The notes beneath the pieces are model-generated. The model worked only from the letters and a program-made list of their open reading frames with translations. It ran no database searches and was not told the DNA's origin. Below, one piece after another: positions 1 to 8,132 of a DNA stretch of 39,086 nucleotides. The stretch comes from an uncultured Bacteroidales bacterium (GTDB lineage Bacteria > Bacteroidota > Bacteroidia > Bacteroidales > Bacteroidaceae): the NCBI GenBank assembly GCA_902779165.1, contig CACZAN010000025.1, forward strand, positions 12,885 to 51,970. The letters are read 5' to 3'. Numbering within the stretch: the stretch's first letter is position 1; each line of letters begins with the position of its first letter. The position numbers and the translations under genes are program-made.

Positions 1-10
1 TGCCATTATG

Positions 11-384
11 TACCAGCCAATGAATTGGCTGGCTACCTCTATCAAGCCCCGCTGGGGCTTTGTCTTCCAGGGCTTTAGCATAACTTCCGAAACTTCAATC
101 ACCTAATTTCTTGGCTATGCCTACCTTGTTGAAGTAAGTATATTCTCAAGTTTTGCAAGTGATGCCGTAGGCATCAGACAATGGTAACCAGCCATTTCAA
201 TGGCTGGTAATGAAGATGTTAACGGATAGCGTGCCGTAGGTACCCAACAAGGATTTGGTGTCGCGTACCTAAAGGCACGCTTTTTCCGGGCCGCTTTATA
301 CCAGCCGTTCTTCAAGCGTGAAGCGTCGCAGAGCGCCGAGCGAAAACGGCTGGCTACCATTGTCACGCCCCGCTGGGGCTTTGT
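11..384. repeat. Palindromic (REP-like) repeat cluster 1
   Basis: A chain of short perfect or near-perfect hairpins with no supported gene. They are CCAGCCAAT/ATTGGCTGG (13-32), AAGCCCC-GCT-GGGGCTT (44-60), GATGCC-GTA-GGCATC (161-175), ACCAGCCATT-TC-AATGGCTGGT (187-208), GCGTGCC (229-235) with GGCACGC (274-280), CCAGCCGTT (301-309) with AACGGCTGG (345-353), and GCCCC-GCT-GGGGC (367-379). The block from about 178 to 363 is bounded by ACAATGGTA and TACCATTGT. Most of it recurs at 38319-38580, and parts recur in opposite orientation at 34071-34291. The arrangement resembles REP/BIME-type elements; mobilisation by a RAYT-type transposase is only inference, as none is in the window. Confidence 0.8.
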
Positions 385-443
385 ATTACAGTTGGTTCTT
401 CTTCGAAGCGAACAAAGTTCGAGCGAGCATACTGCGAAACTTG

Positions 444-509
444 AGTAAGTATAGTTACCCGCACGACAAACTATAGTTCCTTCGACGAGGAACTATACTT
501 TGTTTGACT
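444..509. repeat. 22-bp tandem array F (AACTATAGTT family)
   Basis: Three consecutive 22-bp units start at 444, 466 and 488. The central unit carries ACAAACTATAGTTCC; the third is partly inverted (GGAACTATACTTTG), so units two and three also form an inverted repeat. The same ACAAACTATAG core recurs with exactly 22-bp spacing at 38913-38978, at the other end of the window. Confidence 0.65.
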
Positions 510-556
510 GCGATGTTTAAACGTTGGGAATGCTACCTGCTGACGCAAAGACAGAT

Positions 557-644
557 ACGTATGGTCAGTTTTGCGGCTACGTATGGTCAGCTTTGCGGCT
601 ATGTCTGGCCAGTTTTGCTGCTATGCCTGGCCAGTTTTGCTGCT
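557..644. repeat. 22-bp tandem array A
   Basis: Four head-to-tail 22-bp units at 557-578, 579-600, 601-622 and 623-644. Each is a variant of a unit ending in GGTCAGTTTTGCGGCT or GGCCAGTTTTGCTGCT. Units 1 and 2 are nearly identical, as are units 3 and 4, which suggests stepwise duplication. The array is intergenic; I see no gene that uses this reading. Confidence 0.85.
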
Positions 645-721
645 ATGTAAGGCTGTGTTCTCCCCTACTTCCTGTTACAACAGAGCCTTTTGATGGAGGA
701 AAAGCTGTCGCCGACATCATC

Positions 722-848
722 AAAAGGGAGAGGTTTCGCCACGAAAAGGAGAGGTTTCGCCACGAAAGGGAGAGGTTTCGCCACGAAAGGGGGAGGTTTC
801 GCCACGAAAGGGGGAGGTTTCGCCACGAAAGGGAGAGACTACGCCATG
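722..848. repeat. 21-bp tandem array B
   Basis: Six head-to-tail units of 21 bp (the first is 22), starting at 722, 744, 765, 786, 807 and 828, with the core GGGAGAGGTTTCGCCACGAA. The last unit is the most diverged. The array ends 13 bp before the Nudix stop codon region at 862, so it lies immediately downstream of the rhaB-nudix transcription unit. Because 21 is a multiple of three, the array is open in several frames and produces a spurious RERFRHE-type repeat ORF. Confidence 0.9.
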
Positions 849-861
849 AAGAAGGGAGGGG

Positions 862-1413
862 TCACTCTACGTTTCCGAGGCCAGAGAAGAACTTGTAGAG
901 GGCAGCAAGCATCGAGGCTTGCATGAACTCGCCGTTGAGGAGCATCTCGCGGACTTTCTCCTGAGAGAAGGTGTAGACCTCGATGTCCTCCGTAGGGTCG
1001 AGATGCTGGGTGCCGGTTTTCTCTACGCCGATGGCCACATAGCTGTGGGTGATGTTATTCATGGCGCTGGCGTTGCAGGTGAACTGCATGGCCTCGTGCC
1101 ACTCGCCGCCGCTGTAGCCTGTCTCTTCGAGGAGTTCGCGCTTGGCGGCAACCAGCGGGTCTTCGCCCTCCTCCACACAGCCAGCTACGATTTCGAAGCA
1201 GGTGCGACCAAGGCCGTGGCGATACTGGCGTATGATGACCATGTCGCCTTCCTTGGTGAGGGCAACGACATGCACCCACGTGGGATACTCGAGGACGTAG
1301 TATTCCTCGTTGATGCGGCCGTCGGGCAGCTGGCAGGTGTCACGACGGGCGGTAAGCCAAGGACGGCGGAAGAGGTATTCGCTCTTCAGGGTTTTCCAGT
1401 CGAGATTCTTCAT
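862..1413 (-). CDS. Nudix hydrolase, ADP-sugar pyrophosphatase-like
   Basis: A protein of 183 residues starting at MKNLDWKTLK. The ATG overlaps the TGA of the upstream rhamnulokinase (ATGA overlap at 1410-1413), which fixes this start over longer open-frame alternatives and implies translational coupling. A canonical Nudix box is visible: G-CVEEG-E-DPLVAAK-RELLEETGY, in the middle of the protein and preceded by the EIVAGCVEEGE context typical of ADP-ribose/ADP-sugar pyrophosphatases. The family hydrolyses a nucleoside diphosphate linked to another moiety, using divalent metal bound by the REXXEE glutamates. The actual substrate cannot be read from sequence; the sugar-kinase partner makes a nucleotide-sugar or ADP-ribose substrate plausible. 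Tandem array B lies directly downstream. It is cytosolic, with no signal peptide or membrane segment. Confidence 0.85.
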   Translation of the reverse strand: MKNLDWKTLKSEYLFRRPWLTARRDTCQLPDGRINEEYYVLEYPTWVHVVALTKEGDMVIIRQYRHGLGRTCFEIVAGCVEEGEDPLVAAKRELLEETGYSGGEWHEAMQFTCNASAMNNITHSYVAIGVEKTGTQHLDPTEDIEVYTFSQEKVREMLLNGEFMQASMLAALYKFFSGLGNVE

Positions 1414-2825
1414 TGGGGGAGATAGGTTTTGAGTTCTATGCTGCGGGCGATGATTGCACGCATCTCGGCAAGGGAACCGACGAGGCCGGCAGCACGAACC
1501 TGCACAAGGGCATTGCCGAGAGCTGTACCTTCCTGAGGGCCTGCGATGACAGGCATCTGAAGGGCATCGGCGGCAAACTGCATGAGGTGCTGGTTGCGCG
1601 AGCCACCGCCAATGACATGCAGGCGCTGGATATCCACCGAAGTAAGGCGACGCAGGATATCCACGACCTCTGCATAACGGGCAGCAAGGGAGCGGAAGAT
1701 GATGCGTACGTAGTCGGCAGGCTGCTCGGGCAACGGCTGACGGGTCTCGGTGAGGTAGTCGCAGATGGCGGCAGTCATCGAGGCGGGATGCGCAAAGCGG
1801 GGATCGTCCGGCTGAATCAGACTTTGGCACGTGGACTGAAGGCAGAGGGCATTCAGGGCGTTAACATCGGAGGGAACTTCTCCAGCCTTCCATTCCTTGC
1901 GGCACTGCTCGTAGATCCATAGACCTGTAATGTTCTTGAGGAAACGGATGGTGTGGTCCAAGCCTCCTTCGTTGGTGAAGTTCTCTGCAAAGCTGTCTGC
2001 ATTGATGATGGGTGCCGGCGATTCCACTCCCAACAGAGACCAGGTGCCACAGCTGAGGTAGGCGAAGTTGGCATCCTCAGCAGGCACGGCAGCAACGGCG
2101 GAGGCGGTGTCGTGGGAGCCCACGGCCACAATGGGCACAGCGCCAAGGCCTGTGGCGGCCTGCACTTGTGAAGTGAGCGAACCCACCTGCTCTCCTGGCT
2201 GTACGAGACGACCGAACTGGTTGCGCGAGAGGCCAAGGGTTTTCAACAATGCGGAATCGAGGTCGCCGGAGCGAGGATTCAACATCTGAGAAGTGGATGC
2301 TACCGTATATTCACATACAGCCTCACCCGTGAGCATGTAGATCAGCGCGTCGGGGATAAAAAGAATCTTATCGACATGCTGGAGGGCAATACTGCCGTTG
2401 CGGCGTAGGGTATCGAGCTGGAACAGCGAATTGAAAGGCATGAGCTGAATGCCCGTGCGGTCATAGACTTCCTGCTGCGGCATGCGGTCGGCAAAGTAGC
2501 GCTCCATGGCACCATCCGTGTGAGGATCGCGATAGCAATAAGGCAGTCCGAGGAGTTGACCGTCGGCACCGAAGAAGGCGAAGTCACAACCCCAAGTGTC
2601 GATGCCAATACTCTGCAAGGTGATGCCTTCGGCTTTCACTTGCCGCAGAGCCCTCAAGACCTCGTTATAGAGGTGTGGCAGGTCCCAGAAGATATGGCCG
2701 CCAAGGGGCAGTTGAGGATTCTCAAAACGAGTGAACTCACGCATCTCTATGCGTTGTCCGTCGAAGGAGGCCAGTACTGTGCGGCCGCTGGTGGCGCCGA
2801 GATCTACGGCAAGATAGGAGGACAT
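1410..2825 (-). CDS. rhaB: Rhamnulokinase
   Basis: A FGGY-family sugar kinase of 471 residues, the usual length. It begins MSSYLAVDLGATSGR, the nucleotide-binding motif of the FGGY/actin fold. It contains IGIDTWGCDF and GSHDTASAVAAVP, both typical of L-rhamnulose kinase, and a C-terminal phosphate/adenosine segment HVIGGGSRN followed by AGPQEGTALGNAL. The enzyme phosphorylates L-rhamnulose to L-rhamnulose 1-phosphate in the cytosol. The usual partners (rhaA isomerase, rhaD aldolase, rhaT/fucP transporter, AraC-type regulator) are not next to it. Instead the gene is coupled to a Nudix hydrolase by a 4-base overlap. No clear TAnnTTTG promoter is visible in the 94-bp gap to the ABC permease upstream, so read-through from the export operon is possible. 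L-fuculose specificity is a less likely alternative. Confidence 0.88.
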   Translation of the reverse strand: MSSYLAVDLGATSGRTVLASFDGQRIEMREFTRFENPQLPLGGHIFWDLPHLYNEVLRALRQVKAEGITLQSIGIDTWGCDFAFFGADGQLLGLPYCYRDPHTDGAMERYFADRMPQQEVYDRTGIQLMPFNSLFQLDTLRRNGSIALQHVDKILFIPDALIYMLTGEAVCEYTVASTSQMLNPRSGDLDSALLKTLGLSRNQFGRLVQPGEQVGSLTSQVQAATGLGAVPIVAVGSHDTASAVAAVPAEDANFAYLSCGTWSLLGVESPAPIINADSFAENFTNEGGLDHTIRFLKNITGLWIYEQCRKEWKAGEVPSDVNALNALCLQSTCQSLIQPDDPRFAHPASMTAAICDYLTETRQPLPEQPADYVRIIFRSLAARYAEVVDILRRLTSVDIQRLHVIGGGSRNQHLMQFAADALQMPVIAGPQEGTALGNALVQVRAAGLVGSLAEMRAIIARSIELKTYLPQ

Positions 2826-2919
2826 GGGAAGGTGAACGTTGAAGAATTGAAAAATGCTATTGATAATCTATTGTCCGTTGAATGTCAGTGTTTTTTGTTT
2901 GTCTATCAATCATCAATTA

Positions 2920-4104
2920 TTAATTGAGAAGCGAGCGTCCCACAGACTTTCGGATTTCGAACATATAAAGGAAACAGGTAAGGAGAAAATAGATGCCAGC
3001 GAGAATCCAGAGCATCTTTATCTCCTGATAACAATCGCCCAATGAGGCCCCCATACCTTGAATACGGACGTAAGCGTTTGAACCCCAAGTAGAGGGGAAT
3101 ACTGTGCCTACAGCTTTCCAAAGAGGCGGTATAGAGGCTCCGGGCCAACTGACTCCCGTGAGGAACAGTAGAGGAATGGACATGAAAACGAAAAGCAAGA
3201 TGCAGTCCTCCCTGCGGAAGATGAAATGAGACCAGAACATGGCCATGAAAGTGCAGGCCGCCAAGTATGGCACAAGCAGTCCAAAAATCTCGCTCAGATG
3301 ACCCAGCTGCGGAAGACCGAACCAGCGCGTCACGCAGAGGGTCATATAGAGCCCCATAAGCAGGAATATGAGGAAATGGACAAGTCCCTTTCCAAGGACT
3401 ATGGCCAAGGTGTTCTTGTAGTGCTTGGTGGGCGGGATGACGAGACCACGGAAACGTTCGCGCGAGCGACCCATAGACATTCCTACACCCAAGCACAGCG
3501 CCTGCTGCAGTATCAGCATCAGCACTGGAGGTATCAGGAAAGCTGCAAATCCACCTGCAGAATTGTACATCTTCACCTCCTCGAAGCGGATAGGCCAGCG
3601 CGCGACATCCTCTTCACGAGCCGTAGTGTTCGTCTGGCGTTCCTTCACCTTGATGTTGCGATTCATCTCCTGTGCCACATTGATGACTGCAAGATACTCT
3701 ACCTTATAATAAAGCATAGACGTGAGGTCGCTGTAGAGACCGATAACGGTCTGCTCGCCTCGCCACAAATGCAAGTCAAACTCACGTGGAATGCGCATGA
3801 TACCAAAAACGTCTCGGCGGCGCATGAGTTCTTGTGCCTCATCCATACTGACGCAGCTGGCAGCAATCTTCACCTCCGGGGTGGCATCGACACGCCTTAT
3901 AAACTCACGGCTACGGTCGCTCATGCAGTCATCAACGACACATATCGGCAACTGGCGCTGAGTCTCGGTATTATAAATCATCGCGTATAGCAGCGGATAA
4001 GCCAACGGAAGGAGGATGACGAAGATCAGTATGCCCTCGTCCTTCACAATCTCGCAGAGCTCGTCCCACCATACGTGGAGGATAGGAAACATTGGCTTTT
4101 TCAT
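2920..4104 (-). CDS. ABC-2 type transporter permease (second of pair)
   Basis: A membrane protein of 394 residues. It has one N-terminal membrane segment (about residues 22-42), a periplasmic region of roughly 130 residues (VVDDCMSDRSREF onward), then about five clustered membrane segments in the C-terminal half, and ends in a short cytosolic tail. This is the ABC-2 permease topology of the YhhJ/YbhR type, which in other bacteria exports drugs or envelope components together with an HlyD adaptor and TolC. Its ATG overlaps the stop of the preceding permease by 4 bases (4101-4104). It is the last gene of the TolC-HlyD-permease-permease operon. No ATP-binding cassette gene accompanies it here, so the energising subunit must be encoded elsewhere or be fused in relatives; substrate unknown. 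Confidence 0.85.
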   Translation of the reverse strand: MKKPMFPILHVWWDELCEIVKDEGILIFVILLPLAYPLLYAMIYNTETQRQLPICVVDDCMSDRSREFIRRVDATPEVKIAASCVSMDEAQELMRRRDVFGIMRIPREFDLHLWRGEQTVIGLYSDLTSMLYYKVEYLAVINVAQEMNRNIKVKERQTNTTAREEDVARWPIRFEEVKMYNSAGGFAAFLIPPVLMLILQQALCLGVGMSMGRSRERFRGLVIPPTKHYKNTLAIVLGKGLVHFLIFLLMGLYMTLCVTRWFGLPQLGHLSEIFGLLVPYLAACTFMAMFWSHFIFRREDCILLFVFMSIPLLFLTGVSWPGASIPPLWKAVGTVFPSTWGSNAYVRIQGMGASLGDCYQEIKMLWILAGIYFLLTCFLYMFEIRKSVGRSLLN

Positions 4105-5276
4105 TCGCGGTATTCTTTATAGAGCATGGCGTCTCTCAGACGGAAAGAGAAGAGCTGCGGCAGCAGGAAAATCGCCACCAGAGCTACGACACTCGTCCAG
4201 ACATAACTGATGCTGTAGCCATTCAGGCACTGATTGACGTAGATGAGGAAATAATGGTGCAAAGGAAAGATGTTGGAAAGCCACTGAAAGGGCTCGTCCA
4301 TCGCGGATACGGGGAAGGAGAAGCCCGCCAGAGAAAATTGCATCACACCCAACAGTGAACAGGCAGACATAGCCATACGCAGCTGACTGGGAAACGCCTC
4401 GAACATCAATAATCCGAAGCCCTGCGATGACAATACAGCCAGAAATCCCCAAAGCATCATGCGCGAAACACCACACTGACAGGGGAACTGAAGGTAGCTA
4501 TAGAAGATGAGGTCTATGAGCCAGAAAATGATGGTATAGAGCACGGTCTGGGGCAGCAGCTTTCCGATGAGAATGACTCCTATTCTACCTTTTCCCAAAT
4601 CATAGAGGTACTTCTGTCGTCCCCGTTTCCATTCGTTACCAAGTGAATAGCAGGTAGTGAGCATGATGACCAGCATCAGCAGTCCAGGGACGATGAGGTT
4701 CGAGAGAACCACGGAGTAATTCAGATGCGGGTTTCCGAGAGGGTGACTCTCGATGACTATCGGCTGTAGGGTTCCCATGATCTGATCATCGCGGAAGCCA
4801 CGGGCACGCATGGTAGCACGTGTCATTGCCAGACCTGCCATCTCGCTCATTTTGCGCATATCCTTCATCAGCAACGAGGCTGCAACGTAGTATGTGTCGT
4901 TGGTATAGAAGGAGATGACGGGCTGGCGCTGCGTAAGCGCTGCCTCTGTCGTCCCTTTGGGGATTCGGAAGATGGCATATATCTCGCCTCGCTGCATGGC
5001 CTGACGTGCCTCTGTGAAACTCTTCGTCTGCATGACAAAGTGTGTCTCCTCCATGACACCGAGAATGCGGGTCAGCTGACGAGTGACATGGGTATCGTCC
5101 TCATCGACGAGAGCTGCTGGCAACTTCGTAGGCAACCCCGACTGCATCAGGCTCGTGAACATCCACAGGAATCCCAGTGGTGCCAAGAACATGATGACCA
5201 AGAAAATCGGTCTCTTGGCAAAAGCCCTCATCTCACGTCGAGTGATAAACCATATATCCTTTAATGGGGTTAGCAT
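4101..5276 (-). CDS. ABC-2 type transporter permease (first of pair)
   Basis: A protein of 391 residues starting MLTPLKDIWFITRREMRAFAKRP, the amphipathic coupling helix and first membrane segment typical of ABC-2 permeases. A periplasmic domain follows (about residues 50-190, including VDEDDTHVTRQLTRILG). The C-terminal half contains five to six hydrophobic segments, and the protein ends RLRDAMLYKEYRE. It is a paralogue in layout of the downstream permease, so the two probably form a heterodimeric channel in the inner membrane. The gene begins 49 bp after the HlyD-like gene and overlaps the next permease by 4 bases. Its place between an adaptor and an outer-membrane channel suggests tripartite efflux. 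The substrate cannot be inferred. Confidence 0.85.
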   Translation of the reverse strand: MLTPLKDIWFITRREMRAFAKRPIFLVIMFLAPLGFLWMFTSLMQSGLPTKLPAALVDEDDTHVTRQLTRILGVMEETHFVMQTKSFTEARQAMQRGEIYAIFRIPKGTTEAALTQRQPVISFYTNDTYYVAASLLMKDMRKMSEMAGLAMTRATMRARGFRDDQIMGTLQPIVIESHPLGNPHLNYSVVLSNLIVPGLLMLVIMLTTCYSLGNEWKRGRQKYLYDLGKGRIGVILIGKLLPQTVLYTIIFWLIDLIFYSYLQFPCQCGVSRMMLWGFLAVLSSQGFGLLMFEAFPSQLRMAMSACSLLGVMQFSLAGFSFPVSAMDEPFQWLSNIFPLHHYFLIYVNQCLNGYSISYVWTSVVALVAIFLLPQLFSFRLRDAMLYKEYRE

Positions 5277-5325
5277 TGAAGAATGTTTAAAGTTTTATGC
5301 TTGAAGTTCCAAGGGGGACTTAAGC

Positions 5326-6312
5326 TTATCTAATTATTACAGTCATTCCTGCCAGCACATCCTTGACATCAGCCTGATTCACGGGATAGGCGGTGACCTC
5401 AAAGGTCTTGAGGTCATACTGATCCAAAGCTTTAGTAGCCTTCCAGGTGGCATAGCTGCCCATCACATTGATGGTGGCCACTTTCACCTTCATTTCGCGG
5501 TCGACCGCCGGAACGTAGATGTTGAGTTCCGTATCGAGTGTCATTCCAGGAAGATAGTCCTCACGCACATTGAAGATGAAGCGGACGTCATCGGTGCGAG
5601 CAATATTCATAATCGGTGCACCTTGTCCTACGAGTTCTCCCACCTTGGGGAAGACCTCAGTAACAGTACCGTCTGCCGTAGCCAACAGCACGGTTTCCTG
5701 CTGGTAGCCCCGGACCTCGGTGACAGCACCCTGAGCGCGGGCCACCTGTGCGGCAGCAGCGGCCTTATCCTCCCGACGCGCGCCCTCACGTGCCATTTCA
5801 TACTGGCTGTGAGCCGCCTTCTCTGTGGCTTGCATGGCTTTCAGCTGCGCCTCGGCCTCATCACGTTTCTGGGCGGGGATGACCCCCTCATCAAAGAGCC
5901 TGCTGACACGGCTATAGGTCTTTTCTGCCACTTCGAGACCAGCCTGAGCCTTCTGCCAAAGTTCGTAGGCTCCCTGAATTTCCTGCTGACGAGCACCATT
6001 CTGTGCTTTCTGTTCGATGGCCCTGGCGGCAGCCTCGGCAGCCTCGGCCTGCATCATCTTTGCCTCCACTTCGGGCGAGTCCATGATGACGAGCGTGTCG
6101 CCGGCCTTCACCTTATCGCCCGACTTCACACGCAGTTCCTTCACTCGGCTGGGCACCTTGCTCGAAATGCGATAGTCGCTGGTTTCGGCCTGCCCCTGCA
6201 GCACCTCCTGCGGCTTGGGTAGGAAGATGCCAACAAGAATTACTACTGCCATCACAGCCACGAGCACGAGGGCAATGATGAGCAGGTTGTTTATTTTACT
6301 TCTTTTTGCCAT
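5326..6312 (-). CDS. HlyD/EmrA-family membrane fusion protein
   Basis: A periplasmic adaptor of 328 residues. The N-terminus has one membrane anchor (about residues 9-30, NLLIIALVLVAVMAVVILVG). A half biotinyl-lipoyl domain follows (SSKVPSRVKELRVKSGDKV, then GDTLVIMDSPEVEAKM). An Ala/Glu-rich coiled-coil hairpin spans about residues 75-190, then comes the second lipoyl half (LLATADGTVTEVFPKVGELV) and a C-terminal beta-barrel. It bridges the inner-membrane permeases and the TolC-like channel. It starts 19 bp after the TolC-like gene and is followed by two ABC-2 permeases. The start at MAKRSKINN puts positive residues before the anchor, as expected. Confidence 0.9.
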   Translation of the reverse strand: MAKRSKINNLLIIALVLVAVMAVVILVGIFLPKPQEVLQGQAETSDYRISSKVPSRVKELRVKSGDKVKAGDTLVIMDSPEVEAKMMQAEAAEAAARAIEQKAQNGARQQEIQGAYELWQKAQAGLEVAEKTYSRVSRLFDEGVIPAQKRDEAEAQLKAMQATEKAAHSQYEMAREGARREDKAAAAAQVARAQGAVTEVRGYQQETVLLATADGTVTEVFPKVGELVGQGAPIMNIARTDDVRFIFNVREDYLPGMTLDTELNIYVPAVDREMKVKVATINVMGSYATWKATKALDQYDLKTFEVTAYPVNQADVKDVLAGMTVIIR

Positions 6313-6331
6313 AGTATTTTGTTTTTATTCA

Positions 6332-7960
6332 TTATCTTAAAGTTCCCAGCGCACGCAACATATAAAGGTGGGCAAGGCGGGTATCGATTTCGGCTTCCAC
6401 AAGAGTGGAGTGTGCCGAGAGCCAGGCTGTCTGTGCCTGCAGCACATTACTAACCGGGATGACACCTTCCTTCATGCCTAGATTGGCAATGCGCAAGTTC
6501 TCGTCGGCCTGTTCCTGTGAGCGTTTGGCAGTCACCAAACGTTCCTTAGCCTCCTGCAGTTTCTGCTGATTCTGGTTCACCTGCAAGGTTATCTTCTCCC
6601 GCACTTCATCCACACGGGTCTCGGCAATAGCAGCTTCGGCTTTCGCCTGACGCACCTTGTAGATGCGGTCGCCCCAAGTGAGGATGGGCACTTTCAGCAT
6701 CACGCCTGCAGTCCACATACCTCCGAACTTCTTCTCAAAGCCATTGTATAAATTAGGATTCGAGACAAGGTATCCAGCGGTCAAAGCCAGGTTAGGCAGA
6801 TATTCCGAACGAGCGACTTTCACCTGTTCGCGCTTCACCTGTGCTGCTACATTCAGAGCCATGATTTCTGCACGATTGCCCATAGCAGTCTCCACGGCTC
6901 CTGTCAAATCTGCATTAGGATCTACCCAAGTCGTGATGTCGTCTACTGTCAGGTCGCGGGACTCATCGGTGAGTGTAAATTCTGCATCGAGCGGCAATCC
7001 GCAAATCTGAGCCAACGCCATTCGTGAGAGTGAAAGTCCATTGTTCACCTGAATCATGGCGACCTCTGCTTCGTTCAATTTCACCTTCACGCTGAGTCCG
7101 TCGGCCTTCGTTGCCATACCCTCAGCAATAATCTTTTCGACATCGGAATCCAGTTTTTTCACGGTCTCGAGGAAACTCTCTGCCAGCTGCTTCTTACTCT
7201 GGAGGGCGATGATACGCCAATAAGCCTCATCAACACTGACGAGCAGATCCTGTTCCTCCATCGTATACTGCAAGCCTGCTGCTTCCTCAGCCAGACGCGT
7301 GATGCGGTCGTAGGCACGAATCTTACCACCCATGTACAAAGGCTGGGTGAGCATCACGGCAGCACCCGTCATGTTACGGGTATCTGTACGGAATGCATCA
7401 ACGATGTTCTGTCCTGCGGCATCAACCATGGATGCCATATTTGTCAGCATACCATTGAAAACTGTGGAAGCCTGCTGCATAAGGGGAGCAGCCAGCTGTT
7501 GTGCCATCGTGGGGTTCGACAACAGTTGCATCAATAAAGGACTTTGGGAAAGCACTGCAGCCACCTGCGGATTCTGCATCATGGCCGCAAATTCAGGACT
7601 CTGCATAAGTGAGGAGAGTCCCTGCTGGAACGACGCCATGCTCTGCTGTGCTCCTTGTCCGATGGCACCCGCCATCTTGGTCCCCATTGTAGAAAGGGAA
7701 TTTTTCTGTTCATCGTTGAGCAGAGAAATTTCCCTCGATGTCCGCTGATAGGAACCTACTGCCGAAATCCTCGGGAAGTAGTTCGTCAGCGCAGACTTAC
7801 GTTGCCAGTGGGCCGCCTCTTGCTTGAGGGAACTCATCTGCAACGCCTTGTTGTTCCGAATGGCCAGTGCACGACAACTGTCAAGACTCAAGGGCTGTCC
7901 GGCAACAGTCATCACGCCCGTAACGGCGAGCACCACAACCATAAAAAATCGTCTTTTCAT
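6332..7960 (-). CDS. TolC-family outer membrane efflux protein with Met/Gln-rich insertion
   Basis: A protein of 542 residues, longer than typical TolC-family members (about 430-480). The N-terminal signal peptide is MKRRFFMVVVLAVTGVMTVAGQ. The mature protein begins PLSLDSCRALAIRNNKALQ, the first OEP helix. Paired OEP coiled-coil domains follow, including VSVDEAYWRIIALQSKKQLAES and KVARSEYLPNLALTAGY. Between about residues 85 and 185 there is an unusual helical stretch rich in Met, Gln and Ala (GQGAQQSMASFQQGLSS; MMQNPQVAAVLSQSP) that accounts for the extra length. It is the first gene of the export operon, preceded by a possible promoter at 7996-8028. It is expected to form the trimeric outer-membrane duct. 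Confidence 0.9.
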   Translation of the reverse strand: MKRRFFMVVVLAVTGVMTVAGQPLSLDSCRALAIRNNKALQMSSLKQEAAHWQRKSALTNYFPRISAVGSYQRTSREISLLNDEQKNSLSTMGTKMAGAIGQGAQQSMASFQQGLSSLMQSPEFAAMMQNPQVAAVLSQSPLLMQLLSNPTMAQQLAAPLMQQASTVFNGMLTNMASMVDAAGQNIVDAFRTDTRNMTGAAVMLTQPLYMGGKIRAYDRITRLAEEAAGLQYTMEEQDLLVSVDEAYWRIIALQSKKQLAESFLETVKKLDSDVEKIIAEGMATKADGLSVKVKLNEAEVAMIQVNNGLSLSRMALAQICGLPLDAEFTLTDESRDLTVDDITTWVDPNADLTGAVETAMGNRAEIMALNVAAQVKREQVKVARSEYLPNLALTAGYLVSNPNLYNGFEKKFGGMWTAGVMLKVPILTWGDRIYKVRQAKAEAAIAETRVDEVREKITLQVNQNQQKLQEAKERLVTAKRSQEQADENLRIANLGMKEGVIPVSNVLQAQTAWLSAHSTLVEAEIDTRLAHLYMLRALGTLR

Positions 7961-7995
7961 ATACCTTATTTTATATATGCTTTAGTTTGCGGGTG

Positions 7996-8028
7996 CAAAG
8001 GTCGGGGTTTTTCGCCATACAAGCAAGA
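7996..8028 (-). promoter_or_regulatory. Possible promoter of the tolC-hlyD-permease operon
   Basis: On the minus strand GACCTTTG (7996-8003) matches the TAnnTTTG -7 box at seven of eight positions counting the free positions, and TCTTG (8024-8028) lies 20 nt upstream as a -33 element. The expected start leaves a leader of about 30-40 nt before the ATG at 7960. The mismatch at the first T lowers confidence. Confidence 0.45.
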
Positions 8029-8103
8029 GATATCGAACATTTTTTTTGGTCAAAAGGGCTTTTTATTTCGCAAAAACGCGATATTTGCCCTTTTATCCAA
8101 GTT

Positions 8104-8132
8104 AAAAAGTCCGATTCTCGCCTCCTCAGGCG
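8104..8132 (-). terminator. Possible weak terminator at the hisS stop
   Basis: On the minus strand CGCCT-GAGG-AGGCG (8119-8132) forms a short GC stem that includes the hisS TGA. ACTTTTTAAC follows about 9 nt later. The stem is short and the T run is displaced, so this is only a candidate. Confidence 0.3.

Noticed and set aside
61-160. Decayed copies of the Bro-N-adjacent sequence near 80 and 110
   Set aside because: Short stretches resemble CAAGTTTCGCA..TATGCC, but identity is patchy and no reading frame survives, so I did not list them as pseudogenes.
524-898. Plus-strand open frame with RERFRHE-type repeats (124 residues)
   Set aside because: It is the translation of tandem arrays A and B. 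The 21-bp period keeps it open in several frames, and it has no promoter, no recognisable domain and overlaps the nudix end.
862-1830. Longer 322-residue version of the Nudix protein
   Set aside because: The N-terminal 139 residues are an out-of-frame reading of rhaB. The ATGA overlap at 1410-1413 gives the natural start.
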